From positions 62,001 through 126,000 of the forward strand of contig JARLJH010000058.1 of NCBI GenBank assembly GCA_031291305.1: a DNA stretch of 64,000 nt. Direction: 5' to 3'. Shown here piece by piece: positions 63,752 through 64,000 of the stretch; position 1 is the first letter of the stretch; the number at the start of each line of letters is the position of its first letter. The position numbers and the translations under genes are program-made. Under the pieces are notes generated by a model. The model made no database searches and was not told where the DNA came from. It was given only the letters and a program-made list of their open reading frames with translations. Source of the stretch: Rhodoferax sp. GTDB lineage: Bacteria; Pseudomonadota; Gammaproteobacteria; Burkholderiales; Burkholderiaceae_C.

Positions 63752-64000
63752 ATGCCCTGCGTGACGCATCTGCTTCCTGAATACTTCGCAAAATTTGTCG
63801 CCGACCGACAATCAGTGCGTGCTTACCTGCCCACCTCTGTGTCAGATGGCGTGCTTCATCAGATACTGATGGACGCGCGCCGCGCACCCAGTGGTGCCAA
63901 TCTGCAACCGGGGGCCTTCATCCTGGTGCGGGGTGATGCCCGAGTCAAGCTGTCTGCTGAACTCACTCAGGCGTCCAGGGGCGGGCTTCAAGAGGTGGAG
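63752..64000 (+). CDS. Nitroreductase-family protein, N-terminal part
   Basis: The plus strand stays open from an ATG at 63,752 to the window end, giving 83 residues: [20 protein letters not shown], then [19 protein letters not shown] and [19 protein letters not shown]. The RxSxRxY-type opening and the APSGxNxQP segment are the FMN-binding hallmarks of the nitroreductase family. The C-terminal half is outside the window. A GTG at 63,761 is an alternative start; no strong Shine-Dalgarno sequence is present. Confidence 0.85.
   Translation, partial: MPCVTHLLPEYFAKFVADRQSVRAYLPTSVSDGVLHQILMDARRAPSGANLQPGAFILVRGDARVKLSAELTQASRGGLQEVE

Noticed and set aside
1-64000. tRNA genes, complete insertion sequences or prophage genes
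   Set aside because: No cloverleaf with T-loop GGTTCGAAT-type sequence, transposase or phage structural gene was recognised on either strand by eye; a tRNA or IS search program would settle it.

Overview
The window reads as a chromosomal segment of a betaproteobacterium of the order Burkholderiales, most likely family Comamonadaceae (Rhodoferax/Polaromonas-like). This is inferred from the high GC content, the complete dcw cluster order, the malonate decarboxylase operon, and many copies of a short palindromic repeat (core TAGCCCTTAT...AAGGGC) of a type I associate with that family. No tRNA, 5S/16S/23S rRNA, prophage, complete insertion sequence or CRISPR array was found. The RNase P RNA gene is present.

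Region 1 (1-19,510) is the cell-wall/division (dcw) cluster, all on the minus strand. It is transcribed from a promoter with 10-bp-periodic MraZ boxes near 19,480: mraZ, rsmH, ftsL, ftsI, murE, murF, mraY, murD, ftsW, murG, murC, ddlB, ftsQ, ftsA, ftsZ, then two inserted genes (a 92-aa protein and an MFS exporter), then the start of lpxC, cut by the window edge. Most neighbours overlap by 1-14 bp. At the ftsW/murG joint the overlap has been duplicated: three copies of a palindromic block carrying a Shine-Dalgarno sequence and an ATGA lie in tandem and define a 58-codon linker ORF.

Region 2 (19,695-30,000, minus strand) carries hslVU, a STAS-domain protein, a DksA homologue with a long basic extension and an incomplete zinc site, a COG0523 GTPase, an RlmI-like methyltransferase, and the dapF-DUF484-xerC-small ORF group.

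Region 3 (30,180-39,450) is mixed in orientation: a NUDIX/metallo-beta-lactamase fusion, two hairpin elements sharing a core but not arms, a pseudouridine synthase with Glu at the catalytic Asp position, a VanX-type dipeptidase, nhaR, a cysteine-free Rrf2 regulator, rnpB, cysK, an AlkD-like protein and a FAD-dependent dehydrogenase.

Region 4 (39,450-44,915) looks accessory. A hipBA toxin-antitoxin module with a broken hipA is bracketed by ~100-bp direct repeats. It is followed by an unrecognised gene, a DUF523 protein and a methyltransferase, with long inverted repeats in the gaps.

Region 5 (44,915-51,050) holds a gluconokinase-TRAP transporter operon divergent from a LacI-family regulator, with two identical perfect 14-bp operators, then a DUF3334 protein and an RhtB-type exporter.

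Region 6 (51,166-59,532) is a complete malonate decarboxylase operon in the order mdcR-A-C-D-E-F-G-H-B. Region 7 (59,673-64,000) has a terminator, htpX, a DUF3025 gene, a NYN-domain gene, pyrC and the start of a nitroreductase gene on the plus strand.
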